DNA of 22,627 bases from UBA1447 sp964568955 (GTDB lineage: Bacteria; Bacillota; Clostridia; Oscillospirales; Acutalibacteraceae): the NCBI GenBank assembly GCA_964568955.1, contig CAZMSM010000035.1:1-22627 (forward strand). The letters run 5' to 3'. The position numbers were made by a program, and so were the translations under genes. Shown here in pieces: positions 1-6,930 of the stretch. The number at the start of each line of letters is the position of its first letter. Positions within the stretch are counted from its first letter, which is position 1. Below the pieces are notes generated by a model. That model saw only the letters and a list, made by a program, of their open reading frames with translations, made no database searches and was not told the origin of the DNA.

Positions 1-599
1 CCTCTTTGCACCTTTTGTTCTATATAGGGCACCATGTTGTCGCGCAGGTAATCAAAGCCCATTTCGTTGTTTGTGCCATAAGTGATGTCGGCAAGGTAAG
101 CATCGCGGCGCTCCTCACCCTCTTTTTCGTGAATAATGAGGCCCACGGAAAGCCCCAAAAAGCGATACACTTTGCCCATCCACTCACTGTCGCGCCGGGC
201 AAGGTAATCGTTGACCGTGACGATGTGCACGCCCTTGCCGGTGAGCCCGTTGAGATAGGCGGGTAGGGTCGCAACGAGTGTTTTGCCTTCACCCGTCTTC
301 ATCTCGGCAATTCTGCCTTGATGCAAAACAATGCCGCCTATCACCTGCACGGGGAAGTGCTTCATGTTGAGCACGCGCCAAGAGGCCTCGCGGCAGGTTG
401 CAAATGCTTCGGGCAGAAGGTCGTCAAGGGCTTCGCCCTTGGCCAGGCGCTCTCTGAACTCAGGCGTTTTTGCCTGTAGCTGCTCATCGGTCAGTTTTGC
501 GTATTCTTCTTCCAACGCTAAAACTTTGTCCCGTAAAGGGCCCGCTCTTTTTATTTCCTTCGCCGAGTAATCGCCGAACAATTTTGTCAAAAAACCCAT
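1..599 (-). CDS. secA: Preprotein translocase ATPase SecA, N-terminal part (3' end outside window)
   Basis: Motor ATPase that drives unfolded preproteins through the SecYEG channel at the cytoplasmic membrane. The minus strand from the ATG at 599 encodes 199 residues that run off the window edge; complete SecA is usually about 800-950 residues. The N-terminus MGFLTKLFGDYSAKEIKR is typical. Visible motifs are the Walker A of nucleotide-binding domain 1, MKTGEGKT (about residues 100-107), then VTVNDYLARRD (about 128-137) and YGTNNEMGFDYLRDN near the cut end. A GAGGTG ribosome binding site lies just upstream of the ATG. The gene is divergent from the dCMP deaminase gene and has an extended -10 promoter at 631-636. 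Identity is certain; only the C-terminal part cannot be inspected. Confidence 0.98.
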   Translation of the reverse strand, partial: MGFLTKLFGDYSAKEIKRAGPLRDKVLALEEEYAKLTDEQLQAKTPEFRERLAKGEALDDLLPEAFATCREASWRVLNMKHFPVQVIGGIVLHQGRIAEMKTGEGKTLVATLPAYLNGLTGKGVHIVTVNDYLARRDSEWMGKVYRFLGLSVGLIIHEKEGEERRDAYLADITYGTNNEMGFDYLRDNMVPYIEQKVQR

Positions 600-630
600 T
601 CCAACACACCTCGCTAAAAATTATCACATC

Positions 631-659
631 ATTATATCACAAGCAAACAGGAATTACAG
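631..659 (-). promoter_or_regulatory. Probable promoter of secA
   Basis: Read on the minus strand, a perfect TATAAT (631-636) is preceded by TG one base upstream (TGATATAAT, extended -10). A CTGTAA (654-659) lies 17 bp away as a poor -35. The -10 is about 32 bp upstream of the secA start codon. Seen by eye only. Confidence 0.6.
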
Positions 660-762
660 TAAAGACTGTTAAGATTTACATTTTTTTCACATTTCGTAAA
701 TTGCAGTAAATTGCCCCCAAATTGCCCAACTTGCTCGAACGCGTTGCCTTTCGCAAAAGCGC

Positions 763-791
763 TTGCCAAAAAAAACGAAATGTGATATTCT
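763..791 (+). promoter_or_regulatory. Probable promoter of the dCMP deaminase gene
   Basis: TTGCCA (763-768) and TATTCT (786-791) are separated by 17 bp, with TG one base before the -10. It sits just upstream of the GGGGGTGG ribosome binding site of the gene starting at 819. Confidence 0.55.
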
Positions 792-818
792 TTGAGCATA
801 TAAATAGGGGGTGGCAAT

Positions 819-1316
819 ATGCCAAAACGCAACGATTATATCTCGTGGGACGAATACTTTATGGGTATCGCCCTGCTTTCCGCCAACCGCAGTAAGGACC
901 CGTGCACCCAGGTGGGGGCTTGCATTGTGAGTGCCGCGAACAAAATAATGAGTGTTGGCTATAACGGGATGCCCGCCGGCTGCAATGATGACGAGTTCCC
1001 TTGGGAAAGGGAGGGCGACACGATTGACACCAAATACCCCTATGTCTGCCATGCGGAACTCAACGCCATATTGAACAACGACGGTGGAAGTTTGGCCGGT
1101 TGCAAAATTTATGTCGCCCTGTTCCCCTGCAACGAGTGTGCCAAAGCCATTATACAAAGCGGGATCAAAGAGGTTTTATACCTTTCCGACAAATATGCGG
1201 ATACCCCCAGTGTGCAAGCTTCAAAACGCATGTTCAAGGCGGCGGGTGTGGTATGCACAAAAATCAAAATGGCCCATGACGAGATTGTTATTGATTTTAG
1301 GGAAGAAAATATTTAG
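819..1316 (+). CDS. comEB: Deoxycytidylate (dCMP) deaminase
   Basis: Zinc-dependent cytosolic enzyme that deaminates dCMP to dUMP, supplying substrate for thymidylate synthase. The 165-residue protein carries the family zinc site: CHAELNAI gives the zinc ligand H78 and catalytic E80, and PCNECA gives ligands C104 and C107. The N-terminal region (WDEYFMGIALLSANRSKDP, then TQVGA and YNGMP) matches the ComEB/dCMP deaminase group rather than cytidine or guanine deaminases. Length is usual for bacterial members. The ATG at 819 follows a GGGGGTGG ribosome binding site. It is monocistronic as far as can be seen: secA is divergent on one side and a minus-strand gene converges on the other, with only 22 bp between the two stops. 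Confidence 0.95.
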   Translation: MPKRNDYISWDEYFMGIALLSANRSKDPCTQVGACIVSAANKIMSVGYNGMPAGCNDDEFPWEREGDTIDTKYPYVCHAELNAILNNDGGSLAGCKIYVALFPCNECAKAIIQSGIKEVLYLSDKYADTPSVQASKRMFKAAGVVCTKIKMAHDEIVIDFREENI

Positions 1317-1338
1317 GCACCGGTGCTATACGGAGCAA

Positions 1339-2652
1339 TTATATCAGTTTAATAATACAATAGCTCAACCCTGTTGCGTCGTCGCCCGTCGGGCGAAGAT
1401 GGAAGAGGGTATTATTATCTATCCAACAAAAGTTCGCATTTGACTGTGAAAAAATCAGCGGTTCGGTCACGATTGTCGGTGTCCCCGTTTCCAAATTATA
1501 AAGTGCCAGCGTTTGTTTGCTTGTAGAGGGGGTTGCCCCTGCGCTTGTTGAGGCCGCTAGGGCCCGCGAACCATCGGGGCTGACGCTAAACAACATCACG
1601 GCATCTGCGGGAAAGCCCGTGAGCGTTTTTTCCCCACCGGTGAGCAAATTCGTCAGCACAAGCGTCTTTTTGTGGAGCAGGTGATTGCCGTTTTGCAGAT
1701 AATCCTCAAAATAGTTGCCCGCAAAACTTTTCGCAATCTGCTCGTTTTTGCCATCGAACTTCAAACAGTCAAAGCCTTTATCCGTGGCCTTTAGGTAGAT
1801 CAAATTGTCCCCTTCAACCCTTGCCCACAACCCCAAAATACCCGAAACCGCACGCGGAATCGTTTTTATGCTGCTTTGTGACTTGTTGAATTCCAGAATA
1901 TCCGAAACAAGACCTTTTTGGTCAAGGTTATAGGCCCGCGAGGAAAGAAAATAAGATTTGTTGCCGAGACCTTCTAAAAAATTGTCATGAAATAAAACCC
2001 AGTCGCTACGCATGGCGCCGTTGAGGTCAACCGTGCGAGAATTGTCGGTTGTCAAGGTTTTGGGTTCTGCCTTCGGATTATTGAGGTTGACAATAAAGGC
2101 TTCGGTGTAGAGTTTGTCGTTAATCCAAAAATTTGTTTTATCAAAATCAACGAGCAAAAGCTGGCCGCCTTTGCCGTAGGCTACGGGGAGGTCCGTCAGC
2201 TTTAAAAAAGCATAGGCATAGACATCGGTCGGTGCCGGTGTTGCAGTAAAAAGACCGTAGCCGATGGTTTTACCACCCTGCTTGGCATAGTAAAGTTTGA
2301 CGGGGATTTTTTGATAACTGCAGGTTACCGTAATTTCCACCGTTTCAACCGTGCCTTTGTAGGCGACAAGACCCCTTGCGGTACCTTCGTAATAAGCAAC
2401 CGCGCCATCTGCCGGGTTGATGGTGTAAAAAAGGTTTGGGATATCTGTTTGCAAGGGTGGGAAGCCAAGTGCCCCCGTGCCGGTGAGCATTGGTGTGTAC
2501 TTGCTTTGGGCGAGTGTGAAGTTAGCGGTAGTCTGTTCTTTCGGCTTATCCGAAAAAGCGGATTTAAAATACCCGGGTGCCAGCAAAGCCGCGGCAACCG
2601 TGAGCACAGCCAAGACAGATAAAATTGGTATAATAATCTTATATTTTTTCAT
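1339..2652 (-). CDS. Membrane-anchored or secreted protein of unknown function, possible beta-propeller
   Basis: I do not recognise this 437-residue protein. It begins with a short basic segment (MKKYK) and a hydrophobic stretch at about residues 5-26, a signal peptide or single N-terminal anchor without a clear lipobox, so the rest is probably outside the cell. The body is rich in beta-type sequence. Near the C-terminus, a segment VSPDGSRALAASTS followed by LALYNLETG resembles one blade of a TolB/WD-like propeller; only this blade is suggestive, so the fold call is weak. The ATG at 2652 has an AAGGA-type site, and the gene lies 9 bp after the end of an exonuclease III gene remnant on the same strand, so the two probably share a transcript. 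It converges on the dCMP deaminase gene. Confidence 0.8.
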   Translation of the reverse strand: MKKYKIIIPILSVLAVLTVAAALLAPGYFKSAFSDKPKEQTTANFTLAQSKYTPMLTGTGALGFPPLQTDIPNLFYTINPADGAVAYYEGTARGLVAYKGTVETVEITVTCSYQKIPVKLYYAKQGGKTIGYGLFTATPAPTDVYAYAFLKLTDLPVAYGKGGQLLLVDFDKTNFWINDKLYTEAFIVNLNNPKAEPKTLTTDNSRTVDLNGAMRSDWVLFHDNFLEGLGNKSYFLSSRAYNLDQKGLVSDILEFNKSQSSIKTIPRAVSGILGLWARVEGDNLIYLKATDKGFDCLKFDGKNEQIAKSFAGNYFEDYLQNGNHLLHKKTLVLTNLLTGGEKTLTGFPADAVMLFSVSPDGSRALAASTSAGATPSTSKQTLALYNLETGTPTIVTEPLIFSQSNANFCWIDNNTLFHLRPTGDDATGLSYCIIKLI

Positions 2653-2661
2653 AACGTATCC

Positions 2662-2782
2662 TTACAGTTTAATTTTCAGGGAAACGGGGCAGTGGTCGGA
2701 GCCAAAAAAGCTGTCAATACGCCTTGCGGGAACAGGCGCGAATGCCCTTGACGTTCCGGAATACAAGGTTTTTAATCACCAT
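2662..2782 (-). pseudogene. exoA: Remnant of exodeoxyribonuclease III (ExoA/XthA) with the middle of the gene deleted
   Basis: On the minus strand, an ATG at 2782 preceded by a good GGAGG site opens a 22-codon frame ending NVKGIRACSRKAY and then a TGA. This matches the conserved start of exonuclease III (usually WNVNGIRAC followed by a lysine-rich turn). In another frame, the same DNA continues as RRIDSFFGSDHCPVSLKIKL and stops at 2662-2664, which is the conserved C-terminus, including the catalytic-site GSDHCPV motif. A normal enzyme is about 250-270 residues, so more than 200 internal codons are missing and the joint is out of frame. The product cannot work as an AP endonuclease. The junction lies near 2715-2725. 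Its promoter and ribosome binding site persist and may now serve the downstream 437-residue gene. An assembly error is possible but would have to be precise. Confidence 0.8.
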
Positions 2783-2833
2783 CTTTAGTTTTCCTCCATT
2801 GATAAAATTTGAGTTTGATACACGGTTCACGTA

Positions 2834-2839
2834 ATTATA
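2834..2839 (-). promoter_or_regulatory. Extended -10 promoter for the exonuclease remnant and the downstream gene
   Basis: Read on the minus strand the sequence is TGATATAAT, a perfect extended -10 about 50 bp upstream of the remnant's ATG. No good -35 is visible at the right spacing. It is divergent from the lipoprotein promoter at 2872-2901. Confidence 0.45.
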
Positions 2840-2871
2840 TCATAACCGGATGGCCAAATCTATCTTTTTGA

Positions 2872-2901
2872 TTGACAAACAAAGGCTTCATAGGGTAGAA
2901 T
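2872..2901 (+). promoter_or_regulatory. Promoter of the first tandem lipoprotein gene
   Basis: A perfect TTGACA (2872-2877) and TAGAAT (2896-2901) are separated by 18 bp. The start codon is at 2959, leaving a leader of about 50 bases. Confidence 0.7.
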
Positions 2902-2958
2902 ACAACATAGTATAATAAATCCGAAAACAAATAAAGCGTTTTGAAAGGGGAAAAATTA

Positions 2959-3891
2959 ATGAAAAGCAAAGCGACTAAACTCTTGGCACTGATGATGGCG
3001 ATCGCAATAATTTTTTCACTCGGAGCCTGCGGCAAAGACAAAGACGGCGAAACCACAACCGCAGCGGGCGAGACCACGACACTTGCAGACGAAACTACCG
3101 TTGAGGATGAAACAACCGCTGTTGACGAAACAACAGCCGATGGCGAAACGACACTTGAAGGCGACACCACGGCAGTTGGGCAAACAACGACCAAGGCGGC
3201 CGTTACCGAAGCCGGCAAGCCCACAACAACGGCTGAGATTCTTGCGGCCTATACAGATGTAATGAATTACGCCAAAACGGTAAAACCGGGATATAATAAA
3301 CAAGAGTACCAGTCCTTGCCAAAGGCAGACCAAAATATGGAGGGCGCATTAATAGGCCTATTGCTTCCTCTGGCGGAAAACTTTATGACTATAAAAGAAA
3401 ATGCGGAAGTGGAAGACCGCAAAGCCGGTGGCGATATGAAGTGGTTCCCGGTGGCAAAGGCTTCCAAGGGCTGCCTGATGACCGATACCGCTGTGATTAA
3501 ATCTGCAAAATGCGACGAGTTAGCCAATGGCAACTATAAAATTACCATTGTCCTCAAGGATGAAAAAAATCCGGAACCCTATAAAGAGGGCCAAGCGAAG
3601 GCTAGCAGCAACACCGGCAATATGTTCCAACCGCTGTCAAGGGCCGAAATTGACGATACAATCATAAATGACAAAACCGTGAGCAAGGTAGTGAAGAATG
3701 TTAAATATGATTTGAAGTATTTTGATTGCACGGCTGTTTTGGAATATAACCCCAAGACCAAGCAGATAAAAACACTTAATCAGAACATGAGCGTTTTTAT
3801 TGATATCCAAGACGGTAAAGCGTTGCTGCTTAACCTCAAGGGCTCTGCCATTCTTTATAACACAATGAACTGCTGGAACTTTAAATACTAA
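2959..3891 (+). CDS. Lipoprotein with threonine-rich stalk and unrecognised C-terminal domain (paralog 1)
   Basis: This 310-residue protein has a lipoprotein signal (MKSKATKLLALMMAIAIIF then the lipobox LGAC, lipidated C24), so it should be anchored on the outer face of the membrane. Residues 31-78 form a threonine-rich acidic stalk of six-residue units built on ETT (DETTVE, DETTAV, GETTLE, GDTTAV). The remaining roughly 230 residues form a domain I cannot name, with the conserved segment NGNYKITIVL, a PEPY motif, and SNTG followed by MFQPL, plus three cysteines shared with the next gene. The ATG at 2959 is chosen over an in-frame TTG at 2941 because GAAAGGGG (2943-2950) is the ribosome binding site and overlaps that TTG. 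It has its own promoter and a strong terminator. Function is unknown; a surface-binding role is only a guess. Confidence 0.88.
   Translation: MKSKATKLLALMMAIAIIFSLGACGKDKDGETTTAAGETTTLADETTVEDETTAVDETTADGETTLEGDTTAVGQTTTKAAVTEAGKPTTTAEILAAYTDVMNYAKTVKPGYNKQEYQSLPKADQNMEGALIGLLLPLAENFMTIKENAEVEDRKAGGDMKWFPVAKASKGCLMTDTAVIKSAKCDELANGNYKITIVLKDEKNPEPYKEGQAKASSNTGNMFQPLSRAEIDDTIINDKTVSKVVKNVKYDLKYFDCTAVLEYNPKTKQIKTLNQNMSVFIDIQDGKALLLNLKGSAILYNTMNCWNFKY
3049..3192 (+). repeat. In-frame 18-bp (six-residue) threonine repeat, paralog 1
   Basis: Degenerate tandem units of 18 bp encode [DG]-[ED]-T-T-x-x. The units visible in order are DETTVE, DETTAV, DETTAD, GETTLE, GDTTAV and GQTTTK, after a less regular ETTTAAGETTTLA start. 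Third codon positions vary, so the repeat is not a recent expansion at the DNA level. Confidence 0.8.
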
Positions 3892-3910
3892 ATACGACAC
3901 AATCAATAAG

Positions 3911-3945
3911 GGTGGGGGGACGCATTGCGCCCCCCCCACTTTTTG
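3911..3945 (+). terminator. Rho-independent terminator after paralog 1
   Basis: A strong GC-rich hairpin: GTGGGGGG (3912-3919) pairs with CCCCCCAC (3932-3939), with an inner CGC/GCG pairing, followed by a short T run. It lies about 20 bp after the stop of the first lipoprotein gene. Confidence 0.85.
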
Positions 3946-3981
3946 CGAAAGACGCGCTATCATTTCTAACGAAAAATTAGA

Positions 3982-4010
3982 TTGTAAAATCGGATGAGTT
4001 ATTGTATACT
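3982..4010 (+). promoter_or_regulatory. Promoter of the second tandem lipoprotein gene
   Basis: TTGTAA (3982-3987) and TATACT (4005-4010) are separated by 17 bp. With the preceding terminator, this makes the second paralog an independent transcription unit. Confidence 0.65.
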
Positions 4011-4077
4011 ATCATTTGTGCCGAGTTAATCAGAGCATAATAATTTATAACAAAAGGATTGAAAGGGGAAACACCGG

Positions 4078-5031
4078 ATGAAAAGCAAAATTACCAAATT
4101 TCTGGCATTATTGATGGCGGTTGCCATCGTTTTCTCACTTGCAGGTTGCGGCAAAGATAAGGATGAAGAAACGACAACCGCACCGGGCGAGACCACCACA
4201 CGTGGGGACGAAACCACACTTCAGGATGAAACGACCGCAGTTGAAGAAACGACGGTCGATGGCGAAACAACACTTGTGGGCGACACCACGGCAGTTGGCG
4301 ACACCACAGCAGTCGGCCAAACAACGACTGCAGTGGCGGCAAACAAAATCCCCACAACAAAGGCGGAAATTCTTAAGGCCTATACGGATACCCTCAACCA
4401 AGCCAAGAAGAAGGACAGACCCGGGTTTTCTGCCATTGAATTCCAAGCCTTACCTAAAGACGACCAAAAGATTGGCGGCGCTGTTAAGTACTTGCTTCCT
4501 ATTGCCAATAATTTTATGACCGATGAAGCGAAAGCAAGAAAAGAACCTTGGGTTAGCCAAAAGGGTAGCGCAGATATGAAAGGCCTTCCCGTGAAACAAT
4601 CCACGGAAGGTTGTTACATCACAAACCCGGCAGCGATAAAGACCGCATCTTGCGTCAAGCTTGCTAACGGCAATTATAAAATTACCATTGTTCTTAATGA
4701 TGAGACAGACCCCGAGCCGTATTCAGAAGGTCAAAAAAAGGCCCCGAGCAATACCGGCGGTATGTTCCAACCTCTCGGGAGGAAAGCCATTGACAACGAA
4801 CTTAATAATAACAGTACGGTCAAGAACGTCATCAAATCAGCGGACTATTCCTTGAAATATTACAACTGCACATCTGTACTGGAATACAATCCGCAAAACG
4901 GTCGTATCGTTACACTTGATCAAAAGACAAACACGCTCATTACAATGGACGGAACAATCATTATCCTTGGCAGATCACAAGGTACCGCTGTGCTTGAAAT
5001 GAACTTTAAGTACTATGATTTCAAATATTAA
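4078..5031 (+). CDS. Lipoprotein with threonine-rich stalk and unrecognised C-terminal domain (paralog 2)
   Basis: A tandem paralog of the gene at 2959, 317 residues. It has the same signal peptide pattern with lipobox LAGC (C24), the same acidic GKDKD after the cysteine, and a threonine-rich stalk (residues 31-84) one six-residue unit longer than in paralog 1. The C-terminal domain keeps NGNYKITIVL, PEPY, SNTG plus MFQPL, LEYNP, a final FKY, and the three cysteines of paralog 1 (in GCYI, ASCVKL and YNCTSV). The ATG at 4078 follows GAAAGGGG, the same ribosome binding site context as paralog 1, so the duplication included the 5' flank. Expected to be a lipid-anchored surface protein; role unknown. 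The middle of the domain has diverged clearly, so this is not a recent copy. Confidence 0.9.
   Translation: MKSKITKFLALLMAVAIVFSLAGCGKDKDEETTTAPGETTTRGDETTLQDETTAVEETTVDGETTLVGDTTAVGDTTAVGQTTTAVAANKIPTTKAEILKAYTDTLNQAKKKDRPGFSAIEFQALPKDDQKIGGAVKYLLPIANNFMTDEAKARKEPWVSQKGSADMKGLPVKQSTEGCYITNPAAIKTASCVKLANGNYKITIVLNDETDPEPYSEGQKKAPSNTGGMFQPLGRKAIDNELNNNSTVKNVIKSADYSLKYYNCTSVLEYNPQNGRIVTLDQKTNTLITMDGTIIILGRSQGTAVLEMNFKYYDFKY
4168..4329 (+). repeat. In-frame 18-bp (six-residue) threonine repeat, paralog 2
   Basis: The same repeat as in paralog 1. The clear units are DETTLQ, DETTAV, EETTVD, GETTLV, GDTTAV, GDTTAV and GQTTTA. The doubled GDTTAV is the extra unit relative to paralog 1; its two copies (about 4276-4311) are nearly identical in DNA, as expected of slippage. 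Confidence 0.8.
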
Positions 5032-5053
5032 AAAACAATAAATTTTAGTTTTT

Positions 5054-5081
5054 GGGAGGCGTTTTTACGCTTCCCTTTTTT
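5054..5081 (+). terminator. Rho-independent terminator after paralog 2
   Basis: GGGAGGCG (5054-5061) pairs with CGCTTCCC (5068-5075), including one G-T pair, around a six-base loop, followed by six T residues. Confidence 0.85.
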
Positions 5082-5095
5082 CATGTGTTTCGATG

Positions 5096-5124
5096 TTGTA
5101 AAGATATATTCATTACTGTATAAT
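5096..5124 (+). promoter_or_regulatory. Promoter of the FGGY kinase gene
   Basis: TTGTAA (5096-5101) and a perfect TATAAT (5119-5124) are 17 bp apart, about 50 bp upstream of the start codon. The -35 is the same TTGTAA as in the promoter at 3982. No operator-like palindrome is obvious. Confidence 0.7.
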
Positions 5125-5173
5125 ACAGGCATATACAATTATAGCTGGTCTATCCCTTTAAGGAGGTTGCCAA

Positions 5174-6775
5174 ATGAACAAACCGCTTCTCGCGATTACC
5201 TACGACATCGGTACCACCGGGGTCAAAACTTGTCTTTTTGAAATCGGCACCACCATCAAGATGATTGCGTCCGCCATGGAGGTCTACAATCTTTATGTGT
5301 TCCCCAACGGCGGTGTTGAACAAAAACCGTCGGAATGGTGGGGGGCCATTTGTTCGACAACACGGCAACTGCTGGAAGAAACGGGCACAAACCCTGCGGA
5401 AATTGCCGGCCTTTCGTTTTGCTCGCAGATGCAAGGGCTCGTACTTGTGGACAAAACCGGCCAACCGGTGCGGGACGCCATGAGCTATATGGACCAGCGC
5501 GCACGCGAAGAGCTTGAAGAAGGCCTTGGCGGCGGAATTAAAATCGCGGGTGCTAACGCAGTGAAGCTGTTAAAATCGTTGTATTACACCGGCGCCGTGG
5601 CGGCCAGCGTCAAGGACCCGGTGTGGAAATATAAATGGGTGGAAAAAAACGAGCCGGAAATCTTCAAGAAGGTATATAAGTGGCTGGATGTCAAAGAATA
5701 TATCATTTGCAAGATGACGGGTCAATTTGTCATGACGCGGGATTCTGCTTTTGCGTCGCTCTTGTATGGGATACGGGAAGGCAAGCAGGGCTGGAGCCTG
5801 CCCGTGTGTAAAATGCTCGGCGTCAACACCGCCCACCTTGCAACCATTATCAACTCGACCGACAAAGCGGGTGAGCTGACGCCCGCCGCGGCCGCTGAAC
5901 TCGGATTAAATGCCGGGACGGCTGTGTTTGGGGGCGGCGGGGATGCGTCCCTCATCGGTATCGGTGCGGGCGCGGTCAACACGGGGGACACACATGTCTA
6001 CTCCGGTACTTCCGGCTGGGTATCGACCGTAGTTGAAAAAAGCATGGTAGATACTTCTGCCATGATAGCCGCCATAGTCGGTGGGCAGGAAAACAAATTC
6101 AATTATTTTGCGGAGCTGGAGACGGCGGGCAAGTGCCTGGAGTGGGTGAAGGACCATCTCGCGCTTGACGAAATTGACGTGTTTCTTGAAAAAATCGATG
6201 TGACCGCTTCGCCTGAGACGGTGTATACGAATTTATATGACTACCTCACACAGGTTGTCAGCACCATTCCGGCAGGGAGTGGCGGCGTAATTTTCACCCC
6301 TTGGTTGCACGGCAACCGCTGTCCGTTTGAGGACCCGAATGCAAGGGCGATGTTTTTCAACATCAGCTTGGAAACGGGCAAAACAGAGTTGATACGCTCG
6401 GTTTTGGAGGGTGTGTGCATGCATATGCGCTGGTTTTTGGAAACGCAGGATAAAAAAATAAAAACATCTTCCACCTTGCGGTTTGTCGGCGGCGGAGCGC
6501 TATCCGATGTCACTTGCCAAATCTTGGCTGACTGTACCGGCCGAAGGGTCGAAACGGTTGACAGTCCGCAAAATGCGGGCGCGGTGGGCGCAGCGGTCCT
6601 GATTGCGGCGGGCTTAAAACGAATTCCCTCCATTGCCGAGGCAGGGGCACTTATCCCCGTCACGAAAACCTTTGTACCGAACGCGGCAAATAAAGTGATT
6701 TACGATAAAAACTATGCCGTTTACAAAAATTTGTACAAAGACAATAAGAAGAGTTTTGCCGCTTTAAACGGCTAA
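5174..6775 (+). CDS. FGGY-family carbohydrate kinase (xylulokinase-like)
   Basis: A cytosolic kinase of the FGGY family, which phosphorylates pentoses, glycerol or related polyols with ATP. The 533-residue length is usual. The N-terminal phosphate-binding motif is TYDIGTTGVKTCLFE; the substrate-side motif MSYMDQRA follows. GGGGDAS places the likely catalytic aspartate at D257, and the ATP-site segment VYSGTSGWVS comes next. The C-terminal family signature is GGGALSDVTCQILAD followed by NAGAVGAAVL. A strong AAGGAGG site (5160-5166) precedes the ATG. The overall pattern is closest to xylulokinase, but the substrate cannot be read from the sequence. No isomerase, transporter or regulator gene is adjacent, so its pathway is unclear. 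It is transcribed alone from the promoter at 5096. Confidence 0.92.
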   Translation: MNKPLLAITYDIGTTGVKTCLFEIGTTIKMIASAMEVYNLYVFPNGGVEQKPSEWWGAICSTTRQLLEETGTNPAEIAGLSFCSQMQGLVLVDKTGQPVRDAMSYMDQRAREELEEGLGGGIKIAGANAVKLLKSLYYTGAVAASVKDPVWKYKWVEKNEPEIFKKVYKWLDVKEYIICKMTGQFVMTRDSAFASLLYGIREGKQGWSLPVCKMLGVNTAHLATIINSTDKAGELTPAAAAELGLNAGTAVFGGGGDASLIGIGAGAVNTGDTHVYSGTSGWVSTVVEKSMVDTSAMIAAIVGGQENKFNYFAELETAGKCLEWVKDHLALDEIDVFLEKIDVTASPETVYTNLYDYLTQVVSTIPAGSGGVIFTPWLHGNRCPFEDPNARAMFFNISLETGKTELIRSVLEGVCMHMRWFLETQDKKIKTSSTLRFVGGGALSDVTCQILADCTGRRVETVDSPQNAGAVGAAVLIAAGLKRIPSIAEAGALIPVTKTFVPNAANKVIYDKNYAVYKNLYKDNKKSFAALNG

Positions 6776-6806
6776 AAGGGTCAGTCGGTGATTTGCGCGA
6801 TTTTGT

Positions 6807-6835
6807 TTGACATTATATTACGCGAATGATATACT
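6807..6835 (+). promoter_or_regulatory. Promoter of the lipoprotein-mreBCD-PBP2-minD unit
   Basis: A perfect TTGACA (6807-6812) and TATACT (6830-6835) are separated by 17 bp, about 95 bp upstream of the lipoprotein start at 6931. It is the best promoter before mreB, since only 25 bp separate the lipoprotein stop from mreB. Confidence 0.7.
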
Positions 6836-6930
6836 CAATGATGACTTTTTTCTTGTGCGGGCAAGGTTCGGCAAGTTAAAATAATGATTCTACTGTAGGA
6901 CAGGGCGACGATGGAAGGGGTGTTGCGATC

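Noticed and set aside
687..1157. 156-codon minus-strand frame over the dCMP deaminase gene
   Set aside because: It overlaps a gene with intact zinc-site motifs on the plus strand, and its own sequence shows no recognisable pattern.
1317..1326. Palindrome GCACCGGTGC between the two convergent genes
   Set aside because: The stem is only five base pairs with no loop and no T run, so it cannot be called a terminator or operator.
2941..2958. TTG start for the first lipoprotein
   Set aside because: It overlaps its own ribosome binding site and would add MKGEKL before a normal signal peptide. The paralog starts at the equivalent of the later ATG.
2835..3224. Long minus-strand reading frame rich in V, S and A opposite the first lipoprotein
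   Set aside because: It is the antisense shadow of the threonine repeat (ACC/ACA/ACG read backwards gives V/S/C runs). It has no good ribosome binding site and no family-like sequence. The same artefact occurs opposite paralog 2.
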